DNA of 64,000 nt, taken from assembly GCA_964509075.1 (NCBI GenBank), contig CAZDWC010000010.1, positions 1 to 64,000 of the forward strand, written 5' to 3'. The notes under the pieces are model-generated. The model had not been told where the DNA came from, did not search any database, and saw nothing but the letters and a program-made list of their open reading frames with translations. The first letter of the stretch is position 1. Each line of letters opens with the position of its first letter. The position numbers and the translations under genes are program-made. Of the stretch, positions 8,916-18,206 are shown in pieces. This DNA is from UBA7239 sp964509075 (lineage in GTDB: Bacteria > Pseudomonadota > Gammaproteobacteria > Pseudomonadales > UBA7239).

Positions 8916-9634
8916 AAACCCTGCAACAGTTATTGGCTGGCCAGACCTTGCGCGAACACCTGCAGCGAGGATCTGCCTACATTGATGCCATGAACCTGCG
9001 CGAACGCACCATTCTCACCTGCATGCTGAGCCTGTTGTCGATGGCTGCCTTCCAGACGCTGTGGTGGGGACACATCGACAGCGAGCGCAAACTCGGCAAA
9101 CAGCAACTGGAACAGCTCGCGCGCACCAACGAGGCCTTGTGGAAGCAGGCAGAAAGCCTGCGCGCAGCACATGAAAACAACCCCAATGACGCCTTGCGCG
9201 CACGGCTCGACAAGCTGCACAAGGATTTGCAACAGGCGGATGAAGGGCTGACACAAGCAGCCGATGAGTTGATGCGCCCCCGCAACATCCCATTGCTTCT
9301 GCACAACATGGTGGCCAGCCAACCCGGCCTTACCCTGCGCCGCGTGGAAACCCTGCCGGTAGCGACCGTCAATATCAGGGGTGAAGTCGTCACCGATGCA
9401 CAGAAAACCGAAGAGGGTGTCTTGTTCCGCCACGGGCTGGAAGTGGAAATTGCAGGCAGTTATCAAACCCTTTATCGCTGGATCAACGACATCGAGAAAG
9501 TACCGGGATTCATCCAGTGGGACAGCCTGTATTACACGGTGGAAAGCCCAGCCAGTGCCAGCGGCGCGCCACAGGCCAGAATGGTGATACGGCTGTACAC
9601 CATGAGCGTCAAGGAGGTTTGGCTTGATGTCTAG
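8912..9634 (+). CDS. mshJ: MSHA biogenesis protein MshJ (PilO-like)
   Basis: Inner-membrane protein of 240 residues with one membrane segment (TILTCMLSLLSMAAFQTLWWG) preceded by the LRERTILT motif. A charged coiled coil follows (about residues 55-115), then a ferredoxin-like periplasmic domain (FRHGLEVEIAGSYQTLYRWINDIE), as in PilO/MshJ. It likely pairs with the PilN-like protein to form the ring linking platform and secretin. It overlaps both neighbouring genes. Confidence 0.8.
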   Translation: MKTLQQLLAGQTLREHLQRGSAYIDAMNLRERTILTCMLSLLSMAAFQTLWWGHIDSERKLGKQQLEQLARTNEALWKQAESLRAAHENNPNDALRARLDKLHKDLQQADEGLTQAADELMRPRNIPLLLHNMVASQPGLTLRRVETLPVATVNIRGEVVTDAQKTEEGVLFRHGLEVEIAGSYQTLYRWINDIEKVPGFIQWDSLYYTVESPASASGAPQARMVIRLYTMSVKEVWLDV

Positions 9635-10001
9635 AATCCTGCAACTCATAGCCTGTTGGCTGATCGCCGCTTGCGCCATCGCACAGGAAACAGCGTCGAC
9701 TGACGATGCCGTAGTCGGCCAAGATGCTGTAGCCGACCCAACGGCCCCGCCGCCACTTGAAGTCCTGCAAAAGCAGGCAACACCACTGCACCTTAACGCG
9801 ATCATGATCGCACACGGCAAACATCTGGCTGTGATTAACGGCAAGACGCTAGGCACAGGCGAAAGCGTCGATGGAGCCACGGTGCAAGCCATCGAAAAAA
9901 CACGGGTGCAAATTGAACAGGCGGGACAAAGCCAGTGGCTGCTGTTGTTTCAGCCAGTTGACGTCAGGCAGGCAGCCCGCCCGGGTCATCAGGAGAAATA
10001 A
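9627..10001 (+). CDS. mshK: MSHA biogenesis protein MshK (PilP-like)
   Basis: Small periplasmic protein of 124 residues with an N-terminal signal peptide (LQLIACWLIAACAIA). The DPTAPP motif and the segment LNAIMIAHGKHLAVINGKTLGTGESVDGATV resemble PilP/GspC homology regions. It likely contacts the secretin MshL encoded next. ATG 9627 stands nine bases after AAGGAGG; a TTG three bases earlier is possible. The start lies inside the end of mshJ. Confidence 0.7.
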   Translation: MSRILQLIACWLIAACAIAQETASTDDAVVGQDAVADPTAPPPLEVLQKQATPLHLNAIMIAHGKHLAVINGKTLGTGESVDGATVQAIEKTRVQIEQAGQSQWLLLFQPVDVRQAARPGHQEK

Positions 10002-10004
10002 ATC

Positions 10005-11681
10005 ATGAAGCGATTAACCATGCATCGACGCTGCTTTGAACGGATAACATCTCCCGCGCTGTTTACCTATGCATTGCTGGTGCTGATGCTTGCCAGTTGC
10101 CAGAACACGTCAGCACCGGAGGCCGGCAAGACACCGAAAGCTGCCGAAACATTTCCTGCTGGTGCGACAGATGCGCATACTGACACCGCTACACCCGCGA
10201 CCCCCGTTGCACACGGCGGTTTCACCACGCCTCCGCCCTCGTCTCGCGCCACAGTCGCGGCCAGGAATTCTCGCGAACCGCGCTATGACATCGCAGTCAG
10301 TGATCAGGATGCGCGCGAGTTTTTCATGGGGTTGATGCAGACCACGTCCCACAACATTGTCGTACACCCGGAAGTCAATGGCCGCATTTCGTTGTTCCTG
10401 CAACAAGTGACATTGCAAGAGGCACTGACTGCCGTCAACGACATGTACGGCTTCGACTACGAACGCAACGACTACGGCTACGTGATCTTGCCAGCAGTCA
10501 TGAACACACGCGTGTTTGCCATCAACTATCTCAACGTCGAGCGCAAGGGCAGTTCACGCACCAGTGTCAGCAGCGGCGAAATCACCAACACCAACAACGA
10601 GCAGAGTGACAAGATTGGTAACAACACCAGCTCTACCACCAGCAGCGTGCGCGACAGCACCACAATTGAAACCAGCAACACCAATAATTTCTGGAAGGAT
10701 CTGGAAAAAATGCTGGACATGATGGTCGACAAACAGCGCGGCAGTCTGGTTGCGATCAACCCACAAGCCGGATTGGTAGTCGTTCGCGGCATGCCGCATG
10801 AATTGCGCAGTGTTGACAATTTTCTCAAGCGCGCGCAGCTGAGTCTTGATCGGCAAGTCGTGCTGGAAGCCAAGATTCTCGAAGTCACGCTGCGCGATGG
10901 CTTTCAGGCAGGCATCAACTGGTCTGCGCTCGCCGAACTCAACAGTGGTGACAACACCATAGGCGCAGGACTGGGCAGTGCAGCACTCAGCAATCCTGAC
11001 CTGATCGACGGTATCTTCGGTGTCACCGTGACATCCAATGACTTCAACGCCGTCATCGAATTGCTGCAAACGCAGGGCGATGTATCCGTGCTGTCCAGCC
11101 CTCGTGTCGCCACAGTCAACAACCAGAAAGCGGCGATCAAGGTCGGCACTGATGAATTCTTTGTCACCAATGTCAAAACCACCACCACCACCGGCACCGC
11201 CACCACACAAACACCGGAAGTGACATTGACACCATTTTTTTCTGGCATCGTACTTGATGTCACGCCGCAGATTGGTGACCAGGGCGATGTGGTACTGCAC
11301 GTACACCCCAGTGTCAGCGAAGTGGTTGACCAGAAAAAAGACATCAAGATCGGCGACTCGGATCTGAGCCTGCCACTGGCGCTATCTTCAATTCGAGAAG
11401 CCGACAGCGTCGTGCGTGCGCGCAGCCAGCAAGTGGTGTTGATCGGTGGCTTGATGAGCAACAACAGCAGCGACGTCAGCGCCAAAGTGCCCGGGCTGGC
11501 CAACACGCCGGGGCTCGGCTGGCTGTTCACCCAGAAGCGCCAGAGTCACGCCAAGAGCGAATTGGTGATTCTGTTGCGCCCGATCATTGCCGACACACCG
11601 CCGACCGGCTGGACCAGCGAGCAATTGCGCGACGCCGATGCCGGTTTCACTGATGGACCGTGGCTCAAACCCGCACGTTGA
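10005..11681 (+). CDS. mshL: Pilus secretin MshL
   Basis: Outer-membrane secretin of 558 residues forming the exit channel of the MSHA pilus. A signal peptide with lipobox-like LASC is followed by a low-complexity linker, an STN/N0 region (NIVVHPEVNGRISLFLQQVTLQEAL), an N1 domain and the secretin core with VLSSPRVATVNNQKAAIKVG and the C-terminal SQQVVLIGGLM...KVPGLANTPGLGWLF. A run of S/T/N (residues about 185-225) interrupts the N-domains. AGGAG precedes the ATG by nine bases. The operon stops here; mshM, mshN, mshE and the pilin genes are not next to it. Confidence 0.92.
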   Translation: MKRLTMHRRCFERITSPALFTYALLVLMLASCQNTSAPEAGKTPKAAETFPAGATDAHTDTATPATPVAHGGFTTPPPSSRATVAARNSREPRYDIAVSDQDAREFFMGLMQTTSHNIVVHPEVNGRISLFLQQVTLQEALTAVNDMYGFDYERNDYGYVILPAVMNTRVFAINYLNVERKGSSRTSVSSGEITNTNNEQSDKIGNNTSSTTSSVRDSTTIETSNTNNFWKDLEKMLDMMVDKQRGSLVAINPQAGLVVVRGMPHELRSVDNFLKRAQLSLDRQVVLEAKILEVTLRDGFQAGINWSALAELNSGDNTIGAGLGSAALSNPDLIDGIFGVTVTSNDFNAVIELLQTQGDVSVLSSPRVATVNNQKAAIKVGTDEFFVTNVKTTTTTGTATTQTPEVTLTPFFSGIVLDVTPQIGDQGDVVLHVHPSVSEVVDQKKDIKIGDSDLSLPLALSSIREADSVVRARSQQVVLIGGLMSNNSSDVSAKVPGLANTPGLGWLFTQKRQSHAKSELVILLRPIIADTPPTGWTSEQLRDADAGFTDGPWLKPAR

Positions 11682-11723
11682 ACATGCAGCTTTTTTTCTG
11701 CTCTGGGTAATTGCCGCCACCTA

Positions 11724-11755
11724 CGGGCAGATTCACCGGCCGCTGCTAGACTCAA
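11724..11755 (+). promoter_or_regulatory. Candidate promoter of thiD
   Basis: CGGGCA (11724-11729), 16 bases, then CTAGACTCAA (11746-11755). It matches the element before the msh cluster in both blocks and in spacing. The repetition makes it more credible than either copy alone. Confidence 0.4.
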
Positions 11756-11828
11756 CGTACAAGGTTTATGCAAACAGCGCTTAATTCGAAACTGGTTGCC
11801 AAAGCAACCAGCGCGACAGGAAGAACCC

Positions 11829-12692
11829 ATGCCCGATTTCAATAACAGTGGATTCAACAACAGCGGATTCACCCAGAGCACCCCTGTCGTATTGTGTTTT
11901 TCCAGTCACGATCCCACGGGCGGTGCCGGCATTCAGGCCGACATTGAAACGGCGGCCAGCCTCGGTTGCCATTGTGCACCCGTGATCACAGCCATCGCCG
12001 CACGCGACACGCGCGAATACAAGGACATGGTCAGCACGGACAGCACCATCGTCATCGAGCAGGCGCGTGTAATACTCGAAGACATGCCGGTCTCCGCCAT
12101 CAAGATCGGCCTCGCCGGCAGCGTCGCCAATATCGAAGCCATTCATTCCATTCTGGTGGATTACCCGGAAATTCCTGTCGTCGTGGATCCTGTTGCGCAG
12201 ATCGGCGCCACGCCACAACCCGGCAGCGGCGAACTGTATCAGGCCATCAGTAACTTGTTACTGCCACTCGCCACCGTCGCCACACCGAGTTTTATTGAAG
12301 CGCACGAACTCGCACGCGAAGCCGACAACACCGATGCCTGTGCACACGAAATACTCGAGAGCGGTTGCCAGTATGTTTTGATCAGCGACAACATCGGCCG
12401 CGGCCAGACACTGTGCAACAATTTCTACGGCGATCACCGTCTGATCAAACGCTTTGAATGGCCGCGCATCAACACACCTTGCCACGGTTCAGGTGCCACA
12501 CTGGCATCCAGCATCGCAGCCTACCTCGCACACGGCCTCAGCATCATGGATGCCGTGGAGCAAGGACAGAAATTTACCTGGCAAAGCCTGAATCAGGCGC
12601 GTCGGCTGGGCATGGGCAAATACATCCCCAACCGCTTTCACTGGTTGACGGATGTTATCCCGGCACAGGCACAGCGCGGCGCGATGCACTGA
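11829..12692 (+). CDS. thiD: Hydroxymethylpyrimidine/phosphomethylpyrimidine kinase
   Basis: Ribokinase-fold kinase of 287 residues that makes HMP-pyrophosphate for thiamine synthesis. The N-terminal SSHDPTGGAGIQADIET block, VVDPVAQIGATP, and the anion-hole motif CHGSGATLASSIAAYLA match ThiD; the last motif shows serine where many ThiD proteins have another small residue (GTGxT/GSGxT types). ATG 11829 follows AGGAAG closely and removes an 11-residue leader. The 3' end overlaps the convergent oxidoreductase gene by 38 bases. Confidence 0.88.
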   Translation: MPDFNNSGFNNSGFTQSTPVVLCFSSHDPTGGAGIQADIETAASLGCHCAPVITAIAARDTREYKDMVSTDSTIVIEQARVILEDMPVSAIKIGLAGSVANIEAIHSILVDYPEIPVVVDPVAQIGATPQPGSGELYQAISNLLLPLATVATPSFIEAHELAREADNTDACAHEILESGCQYVLISDNIGRGQTLCNNFYGDHRLIKRFEWPRINTPCHGSGATLASSIAAYLAHGLSIMDAVEQGQKFTWQSLNQARRLGMGKYIPNRFHWLTDVIPAQAQRGAMH

Positions 12693-14853
12693 CCGTCACG
12701 CGTATACCGTTGAACTGCGTCATACCCGACAGTGGCTCAATGGAATCCGGGCCATCCGCCGTCAGGATATTTGCATTAACACCTTGCGTCGTCGCAGCCG
12801 TTTCTTGTCCTTGATAATGCTGATGTCCCCAGCCGTGCGGCAAGGCCACACTGCCTGGCATCATGTCATCAGTGAGATGCACTGCCACGCACACCTCACC
12901 GGCACTCGATGAAACATCAGCCATATCACCCTGCTGCAAACCTCTCTGCGCGGCATCAGCCGGATGCATGTACAAATAGTTGCTGCGACGATCACCCTTA
13001 ATGAAAGACTCGTGATTGTGCGCCCAGCTGTTGTGGGAAAAACGCTCGCGCTTGGTAATGAGGCGCAGCAACGGTTGCTGTAGCTCCTCAATATCCTTTG
13101 CAAAACAGGCCGCCACACGCGAATGTACGGTTTGCACAAACTCACGTGGCGCCAATTCTACTCGCCCGTTTTTCGTTACCACACGTTTGCCAAGATAGTT
13201 ATGGCTCTGATTACCCTTCAGCAGAATGCCATGCGGTGCGCGCCGCAAGAATTTCAGCGAACCCACTTTTGCAAAACGCGAAATCATATCCAGCAGAAAC
13301 ACCTGCGCCTCAGGTAAACATTTGCCAATCACCGGCAAGCGCTTCAGTAAACCACCCGCAACAAACAAGCTTTGCACGATGCGTGACCCGTACAACGGCG
13401 CGCCGCAAGCACTTGCCAACTGCACAAGCGTCCACAGTTCATTGCGCACCATTGCCGGCGGCGGCACCAGGGCATCGGTGTACTGGAACCAGGGTTTCGG
13501 CATCAGACCGCAGAACGTGGAAAACATGAACGGCACATCCGGCCGCTCTGCGAAATGTGTTCCGGGCAAAATATAGTGCGCATAATTTGCCGTTTCATTG
13601 CGCACAAGATCCACGCACACCAGCAGTTCCAGTTTTTTGTAAGCTTCTTCCATGCGCGCACTATTGGTAGCCGTGATGACAGGATTGCCGGAAAGCACGA
13701 ACATGGCACGCGTTTGTCCTTCGCCCGGCGTCAGGATTTCATCCGCCATCAATGCACAAGGCAAAGCCTCCAGAAATGTCTGCACACCACCAATACGCGA
13801 CGTCGTTTCCTGCATCGCCTGCTTCGCCAGCAGTTTTGCATAATCAATCAGGCCTTCGCCCATCAGCGAGCCGCCCAGGCGATCGAGGTTGCCGGTAATG
13901 GCATTGATGACCTCTATCAACCAGAAAGCAATCGTACCGTTGCTGCCTTGATTGATACCGGTGGAACCATACAGCGCCGCGCCATCTGCCGCGAGATACG
14001 CCGACACCAGTTCGCGCAACGTGCCTGCTGCAACACCCGTGACCGCTGCTGTTTTTTCCGCTGGCCAATCGGCAGCCACAGCATCCAGCGCAGCAAAACC
14101 ATCCATATGTGCATCAATCACGTCACGCTTGTACGCCTTGCGCGCCAGCACCTCATGCAGAAATGACAACAGGAAATACACATCGGTATCCGGGCGAATA
14201 AATACTTGTTCGCCACAGGCTTTTGCTGATTCCGTGCGGCGCGGATTGACGAAAACCAGTTTTCCTCCACGCTCCTCTATCGCTTTCAGGCGATCGGTCG
14301 GGTTTGGCAAATGAATGAAACTCATTTTTGATACAGCGGGATTGCCGCCGATGACCATCAGGAATTTCGTGCGATCCACATCCGGAAAAGTCAGCGCCAT
14401 CGCCGCGCCGTACATGTGATGTGACGCAACAAACTTGTTGTTGCAATCCAGCGTTGCCGTGTGGAAAAACTTCCGGGTTTTCAAGCCGCGCACAAAGCCG
14501 CTGATGATCAAGGGCATCAACGGACTGAACGAAATCGGATTGCCAAAATAGATGCCGACACTGTCATCGCCATGGTCAGCGCGCAACTGCCTGACCTTGG
14601 CACCAATCTCCGCAATGGCCTGCTCCCAGCCAATCGGCTGGTAGCGGTCGCCCACACGCTTCAAGGGCTGGGTGATGCGATCAGGCGACGTTCGGAAGTC
14701 CTCAAAGCGCAAACCCTTGATGCAGGCATAGCCCTTGCTGACGACGTGATCGGTGTCCGGCGCTATCGCCGTGATGCGCTCGCCTTCGCGCGTGACAAGC
14801 AGACCGCACTGGGCCTCGCAGATGCGGCAGAAGGTGGTCAAGGTTTCGGCCAT
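12655..14853 (-). CDS. Molybdopterin oxidoreductase, DMSO-reductase superfamily
   Basis: Mo-bisMGD enzyme of 732 residues. The N-terminal [4Fe-4S] motif CRICEAQC with a fourth Cys in KGYACIKG places it in the formate dehydrogenase/NapA-like group. A cysteine in TATLDCNNKFVASHHMYG (around residue 140) stands where the Mo-ligating Cys/Sec usually lies. The C-terminus carries a molydopterin dinucleotide-binding domain (YLYMHPADAAQRGLQQGDMADV). No twin-arginine signal is seen, so it is probably cytoplasmic. ATG 14853 is spaced better from GGGGAAGGA than the ATG two codons upstream. The substrate is unknown, and no partner subunit genes are adjacent. Confidence 0.85.
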   Translation of the reverse strand: MAETLTTFCRICEAQCGLLVTREGERITAIAPDTDHVVSKGYACIKGLRFEDFRTSPDRITQPLKRVGDRYQPIGWEQAIAEIGAKVRQLRADHGDDSVGIYFGNPISFSPLMPLIISGFVRGLKTRKFFHTATLDCNNKFVASHHMYGAAMALTFPDVDRTKFLMVIGGNPAVSKMSFIHLPNPTDRLKAIEERGGKLVFVNPRRTESAKACGEQVFIRPDTDVYFLLSFLHEVLARKAYKRDVIDAHMDGFAALDAVAADWPAEKTAAVTGVAAGTLRELVSAYLAADGAALYGSTGINQGSNGTIAFWLIEVINAITGNLDRLGGSLMGEGLIDYAKLLAKQAMQETTSRIGGVQTFLEALPCALMADEILTPGEGQTRAMFVLSGNPVITATNSARMEEAYKKLELLVCVDLVRNETANYAHYILPGTHFAERPDVPFMFSTFCGLMPKPWFQYTDALVPPPAMVRNELWTLVQLASACGAPLYGSRIVQSLFVAGGLLKRLPVIGKCLPEAQVFLLDMISRFAKVGSLKFLRRAPHGILLKGNQSHNYLGKRVVTKNGRVELAPREFVQTVHSRVAACFAKDIEELQQPLLRLITKRERFSHNSWAHNHESFIKGDRRSNYLYMHPADAAQRGLQQGDMADVSSSAGEVCVAVHLTDDMMPGSVALPHGWGHQHYQGQETAATTQGVNANILTADGPDSIEPLSGMTQFNGIRVTVSASRRAVPVPG

Positions 14854-14962
14854 GTTCATTCCTTCCCCTTAGCGTGATCTAATCCTTGCAGAGTATGGCG
14901 GCGAGTCATGAGCTTGTCTTGTCCTTCCGGAGACATACCTCCATACTTGAAGACGATAACAT

Positions 14963-14970
14963 CTAGAATC
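14963..14970 (+). promoter_or_regulatory. Possible -10 element of the delta-60 gene
   Basis: CTAGAATC lies about 55 bases before the start codon at 15025. The same octamer stands before rpe (63536-63543), and a close variant before mshI and thiD. No clear -35 box is seen. Confidence 0.25.
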
Positions 14971-15024
14971 ACGGCATAAACTGTGATCAAATCAAAAAAA
15001 ACAATGCACAAGGGAGTTCATGCC

Positions 15025-16968
15025 ATGAAACAACACCTCCATCCGCTTCCCATTCTGAATCGCTTCGTCATGTGGCTCTGCCTGTTGTCACTCAGTACCG
15101 GCGCCCATGCTACCCCTGGCGACTTTGACATCGCTTTCAACTCTTATGCCTCAGGCCCCGACAATACGGTCAGATCACTGCTGCGAAACGGTGAGGGCAA
15201 ACTACTGGTCGGCGGCCAATTCACACATATCAACGGCGCGACCCTCAACGGTGTCGCCCGCCTCAATGCTGATGGCTCTCTGGATTCCACATTCAACCCC
15301 GGCAGCGGCGCCACAGACGGCTCGGTTAATACCTTGACCCTGCAAAGCACCGGCAAGATTTTCATCGGCGGCGACTTCTATTACGTCAATGGCACCGCGT
15401 CTGCCAGTATCGCGCGCCTCAATACCGATGGCAGTCTCGACACCGGCTTTACCGGTGCACTGCACGGTGGCCCCGGTTATGTCTCCAGTTCAGCAGTCCA
15501 GACCGATGACAAGATACTGGTCGGCGGCCAGATTGAACTCGGCATCAACCGTCTCAACAGCGATGGCACAGCCGATACAGCTTTCAACAGTGCTGCTGGC
15601 ACGGGGGCCACAGGTGGCAGCGCAAGCGTGAATACCATCGCGCTGCAAAGTGATGGCAGCATACTGGCGGGCGGCAGCTTCAACGGCTTCAACGGCCACA
15701 CACGCAACGGCATTGTGCGCCTGCTTTCGACAGGTGCGGTGGATACCTCATTCACACCCGGCAGCGGTTTTGCCGGCCCCGGCATTGTTCATGCCATTGC
15801 CCTGCAGACCGACGGCAAGATCCTCGTGGGCGGAGGCTTCAGCAGCTACAACGGCACAACGCGCAGCAATCTGGCACGGCTCAATAGCGACGGCAGTCTC
15901 GACACCACGTTCAATGCCGGCAGCATCAACAGCATTGTCAAAAGTATCACTGTACAAGCCGACGGCAAACTGCTCATCGGTGGCCTGTTCAGCAGTGTGG
16001 GCGGCAGCGCACGCAACGCGCTGGCACGGCTCAACAGCGATGGCTCACTGGACAGCAGTTTTGCCCCGCCTGCCAGCTTCAGCAGCAGTGGCGGTGTACT
16101 GCAGATTATTGCGCAACCCACTGGCAGAATCCTGCTGGCCGGCAGCTTTTCCGGCAGCTACCTGAACACCACCCACTACAACCTGCTTCGCCTTACCACA
16201 GCGGCGGTCACTGATGCAGACGACGATGGCGCGGCCGACAGCAGCGATGCTTTCCCACTCAACGGCGAAGCCAAAATCGACAGCGATGGCGACGGCAAAC
16301 CCGACAGCATCAATCTCGCGCTGGCGCCCGTTGCGTTTATCGACAACTTCAATACTGCCCCCTCATCTGCCAACGGCTGGAGCTGTACGTTCACGGCCTG
16401 CTCTGACAGCAGCGGCAGCGTTCGATTTTACAACGTCACCAGTGGCGCCTCCTTGAGCCGAACACCCGCTGCCACCAGCTATCTCTACTTTCGCTACAAA
16501 ACGGCATCGTTTTTTAACACGTTGACCAAGGCACAACTCTCGGTAAACGGCTATGTTTTCGACAACTTGCCGCCGACCAATGGCTCATGGAGCAGCTACA
16601 GCCTGACGGTAACGGGTGGCCAAACCGTGCGTTGGTCTGTACCACCCTGCAGCTACGGACCGAGCTGCGGCGTGGACATGTATCTTGACGATGTCACACT
16701 GCGCCAGACATCGCTGATCGAAGACGCCGATGACGATAACGATGGCACTGCAGATATTGCTGATGCCTTCCCGCTCAACCCGGCCGAATCGCTGGACACC
16801 GATCACGATGGCATCGGCAACAACGCCGACCTGGATGATGACGGTGATGGCGTGCCCGACTATATCGACGCCAATCCACTCAGTGCTGCCGTCAACAGCG
16901 AAAGACTTCTGCCACTGGATCAAACCTATCGAGGCAGCGCCGTGCAGGAAGCGCAGACACGCCAATAA
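15025..16968 (+). CDS. Secreted delta-60 repeat protein with calcium-binding repeats
   Basis: Exported protein of 647 residues. The signal peptide ends about at GAHA. Seven delta-60 type repeats follow (about residues 30-400), each of the form IALQTDGKILVGGGF...ARLNSDGSLDTTFN, predicted to build a beta-propeller-like fold. Two Asp-rich thrombospondin type 3-like segments (DADDDGAADSSDAFPLN, DDDGDGVPDYIDANPL) flank a beta-rich domain and probably bind calcium. No cell-wall or membrane anchor is visible. ATG 15025 follows AAGGGAG; upstream GTG 14983 and ATG 15004 would spoil the signal peptide. The function is unknown, with adhesion or surface binding possible. Confidence 0.82.
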   Translation: MKQHLHPLPILNRFVMWLCLLSLSTGAHATPGDFDIAFNSYASGPDNTVRSLLRNGEGKLLVGGQFTHINGATLNGVARLNADGSLDSTFNPGSGATDGSVNTLTLQSTGKIFIGGDFYYVNGTASASIARLNTDGSLDTGFTGALHGGPGYVSSSAVQTDDKILVGGQIELGINRLNSDGTADTAFNSAAGTGATGGSASVNTIALQSDGSILAGGSFNGFNGHTRNGIVRLLSTGAVDTSFTPGSGFAGPGIVHAIALQTDGKILVGGGFSSYNGTTRSNLARLNSDGSLDTTFNAGSINSIVKSITVQADGKLLIGGLFSSVGGSARNALARLNSDGSLDSSFAPPASFSSSGGVLQIIAQPTGRILLAGSFSGSYLNTTHYNLLRLTTAAVTDADDDGAADSSDAFPLNGEAKIDSDGDGKPDSINLALAPVAFIDNFNTAPSSANGWSCTFTACSDSSGSVRFYNVTSGASLSRTPAATSYLYFRYKTASFFNTLTKAQLSVNGYVFDNLPPTNGSWSSYSLTVTGGQTVRWSVPPCSYGPSCGVDMYLDDVTLRQTSLIEDADDDNDGTADIADAFPLNPAESLDTDHDGIGNNADLDDDGDGVPDYIDANPLSAAVNSERLLPLDQTYRGSAVQEAQTRQ

Positions 16969-16977
16969 AGCCGGTAC

Positions 16978-17012
16978 GCCATGCCGTGAGAGCTTTCGAC
17001 TCACGGCATGGC
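16978..17012 (+). terminator. Strong hairpin after the delta-60 gene
   Basis: A perfect 13-base stem (16978-16990 with 17000-17012, GCCATGCCGTGAG and its complement) closes a nine-base loop 10 bases after the stop codon. No T-run follows, so it is either a weak terminator or an RNA 3'-end stabiliser. Confidence 0.5.
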
Positions 17013-17212
17013 ACAACCCTCTCTGACAAGTCCGCCTACCCAAAAAAATCACAACAATCCGGACAGACGCCGTCCAACACCAGACACTTGATCCGGCGAC
17101 GAGAAGCGTATCCCGCACCTGCCCGCAACCCCGACTATTACGGTGCCCGCCCAAAACCATTTCCGGTATCATGCCGCACCTGATACTGGACACTGTCTGT
17201 GAGGTAAACGCC

Positions 17213-18196
17213 GTGACACCTGAAGAACAGAAGAAAGCCTTTGAAGCCGAACTCTACACCTGGGTTGGCCGCGAGATCGCTCCGCCGACTGCGGGGCTGG
17301 ATCTCGTCAACGAAGCCATGATCCGCCACTGGTGCGAGGTCATGGGCGATACCAACCCGGTCTATACCGACAAGGCGTTCGCCGCGTCTTCCGCCAAGGG
17401 CGGCCTGATTGCCCCACCCACCATGCTGCAAGCCTGGAGCATGGAAGGTTACCCGATGGCCTTTGCCGACAAGCAAGATCCATCCACCATGGACGGCCAG
17501 CGCAAGCTGCATCGCTTCATGGAAGATCACGGTTTCACCGGCGTGCTCGGCACCAACTGTGATCAGGAATATTTCCGCGACCTGAAGCCGGGCGACACCG
17601 TGATCGCGCACACGAAAATCCATTCCATCTCGGAAGAAAAAGCCACCGGCATGGGCACCGGCTATTTCATCGAGACCCGCACCGAATTCTCCGACCAGAA
17701 TGGCGAGCCCGTTGGCACCATGCTGTTCCGCGTGCTGAAGTTCAAACCGGCACAAGCACCGAAGCCCGTGAGCGAAAGTGCGCAGGAAGAAAACAAGGCA
17801 CCGACCCGCACCCGCTCCGTGCGCGGCCACGACAACGCCTGGTGGTGGGATCAGGTCGAGAAAAACAAGGTACTGCCGATCCAGCGCTGCAAATCCTGTT
17901 CGACCCTACGTCACCCACCGCGCCCGTTCTGTAACCAGTGCCAGAGCGGTGAATGGGATTTCGTCACATCGAAACTCGAAGGCGAGATTTTCAGCTTTGT
18001 CGAACTGCACTACCCGGAAATTCCTGGCTACACCTATCCGTTGATGTGCGCGGTGATCACGCTGGATGAAGGCACACGCATTCTGTCCAACGTCATCGAC
18101 TGCAAACCGGAAGAGGTGCAGATCGGCAAGCGCGTGAAAGGCGAGATCATGCAAGTCGATGCAGACAACGTGCTGCCGCAATTCCGTCTGGTGTGA
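17213..18196 (+). CDS. MaoC-like hydratase fused to DUF35 OB-fold (ChsH2-like)
   Basis: Two-domain protein of 327 residues. The N-terminal half is a FAS1/MaoC-like hotdog hydratase domain (VNEAMIRHWCEVMGDTNPVY, GGLIAPPTMLQAW). The C-terminal half is a DUF35 domain with a rubredoxin-type zinc ribbon (CKSCSTLRHPPRPFCNQCQSG) and an OB-fold. This architecture is that of ChsH2, which pairs with ChsH1 for enoyl-CoA hydration and holds the aldolase Ltp2 through DUF35. GTG 17213 is preferred (GAGGT seven bases upstream); the frame could open at 17171. It is the first of three same-strand genes in chsH2-chsH1-ltp2 order. Confidence 0.85.
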   Translation: MTPEEQKKAFEAELYTWVGREIAPPTAGLDLVNEAMIRHWCEVMGDTNPVYTDKAFAASSAKGGLIAPPTMLQAWSMEGYPMAFADKQDPSTMDGQRKLHRFMEDHGFTGVLGTNCDQEYFRDLKPGDTVIAHTKIHSISEEKATGMGTGYFIETRTEFSDQNGEPVGTMLFRVLKFKPAQAPKPVSESAQEENKAPTRTRSVRGHDNAWWWDQVEKNKVLPIQRCKSCSTLRHPPRPFCNQCQSGEWDFVTSKLEGEIFSFVELHYPEIPGYTYPLMCAVITLDEGTRILSNVIDCKPEEVQIGKRVKGEIMQVDADNVLPQFRLV

Positions 18197-18206
18197 GGTG
18201 ACGACA

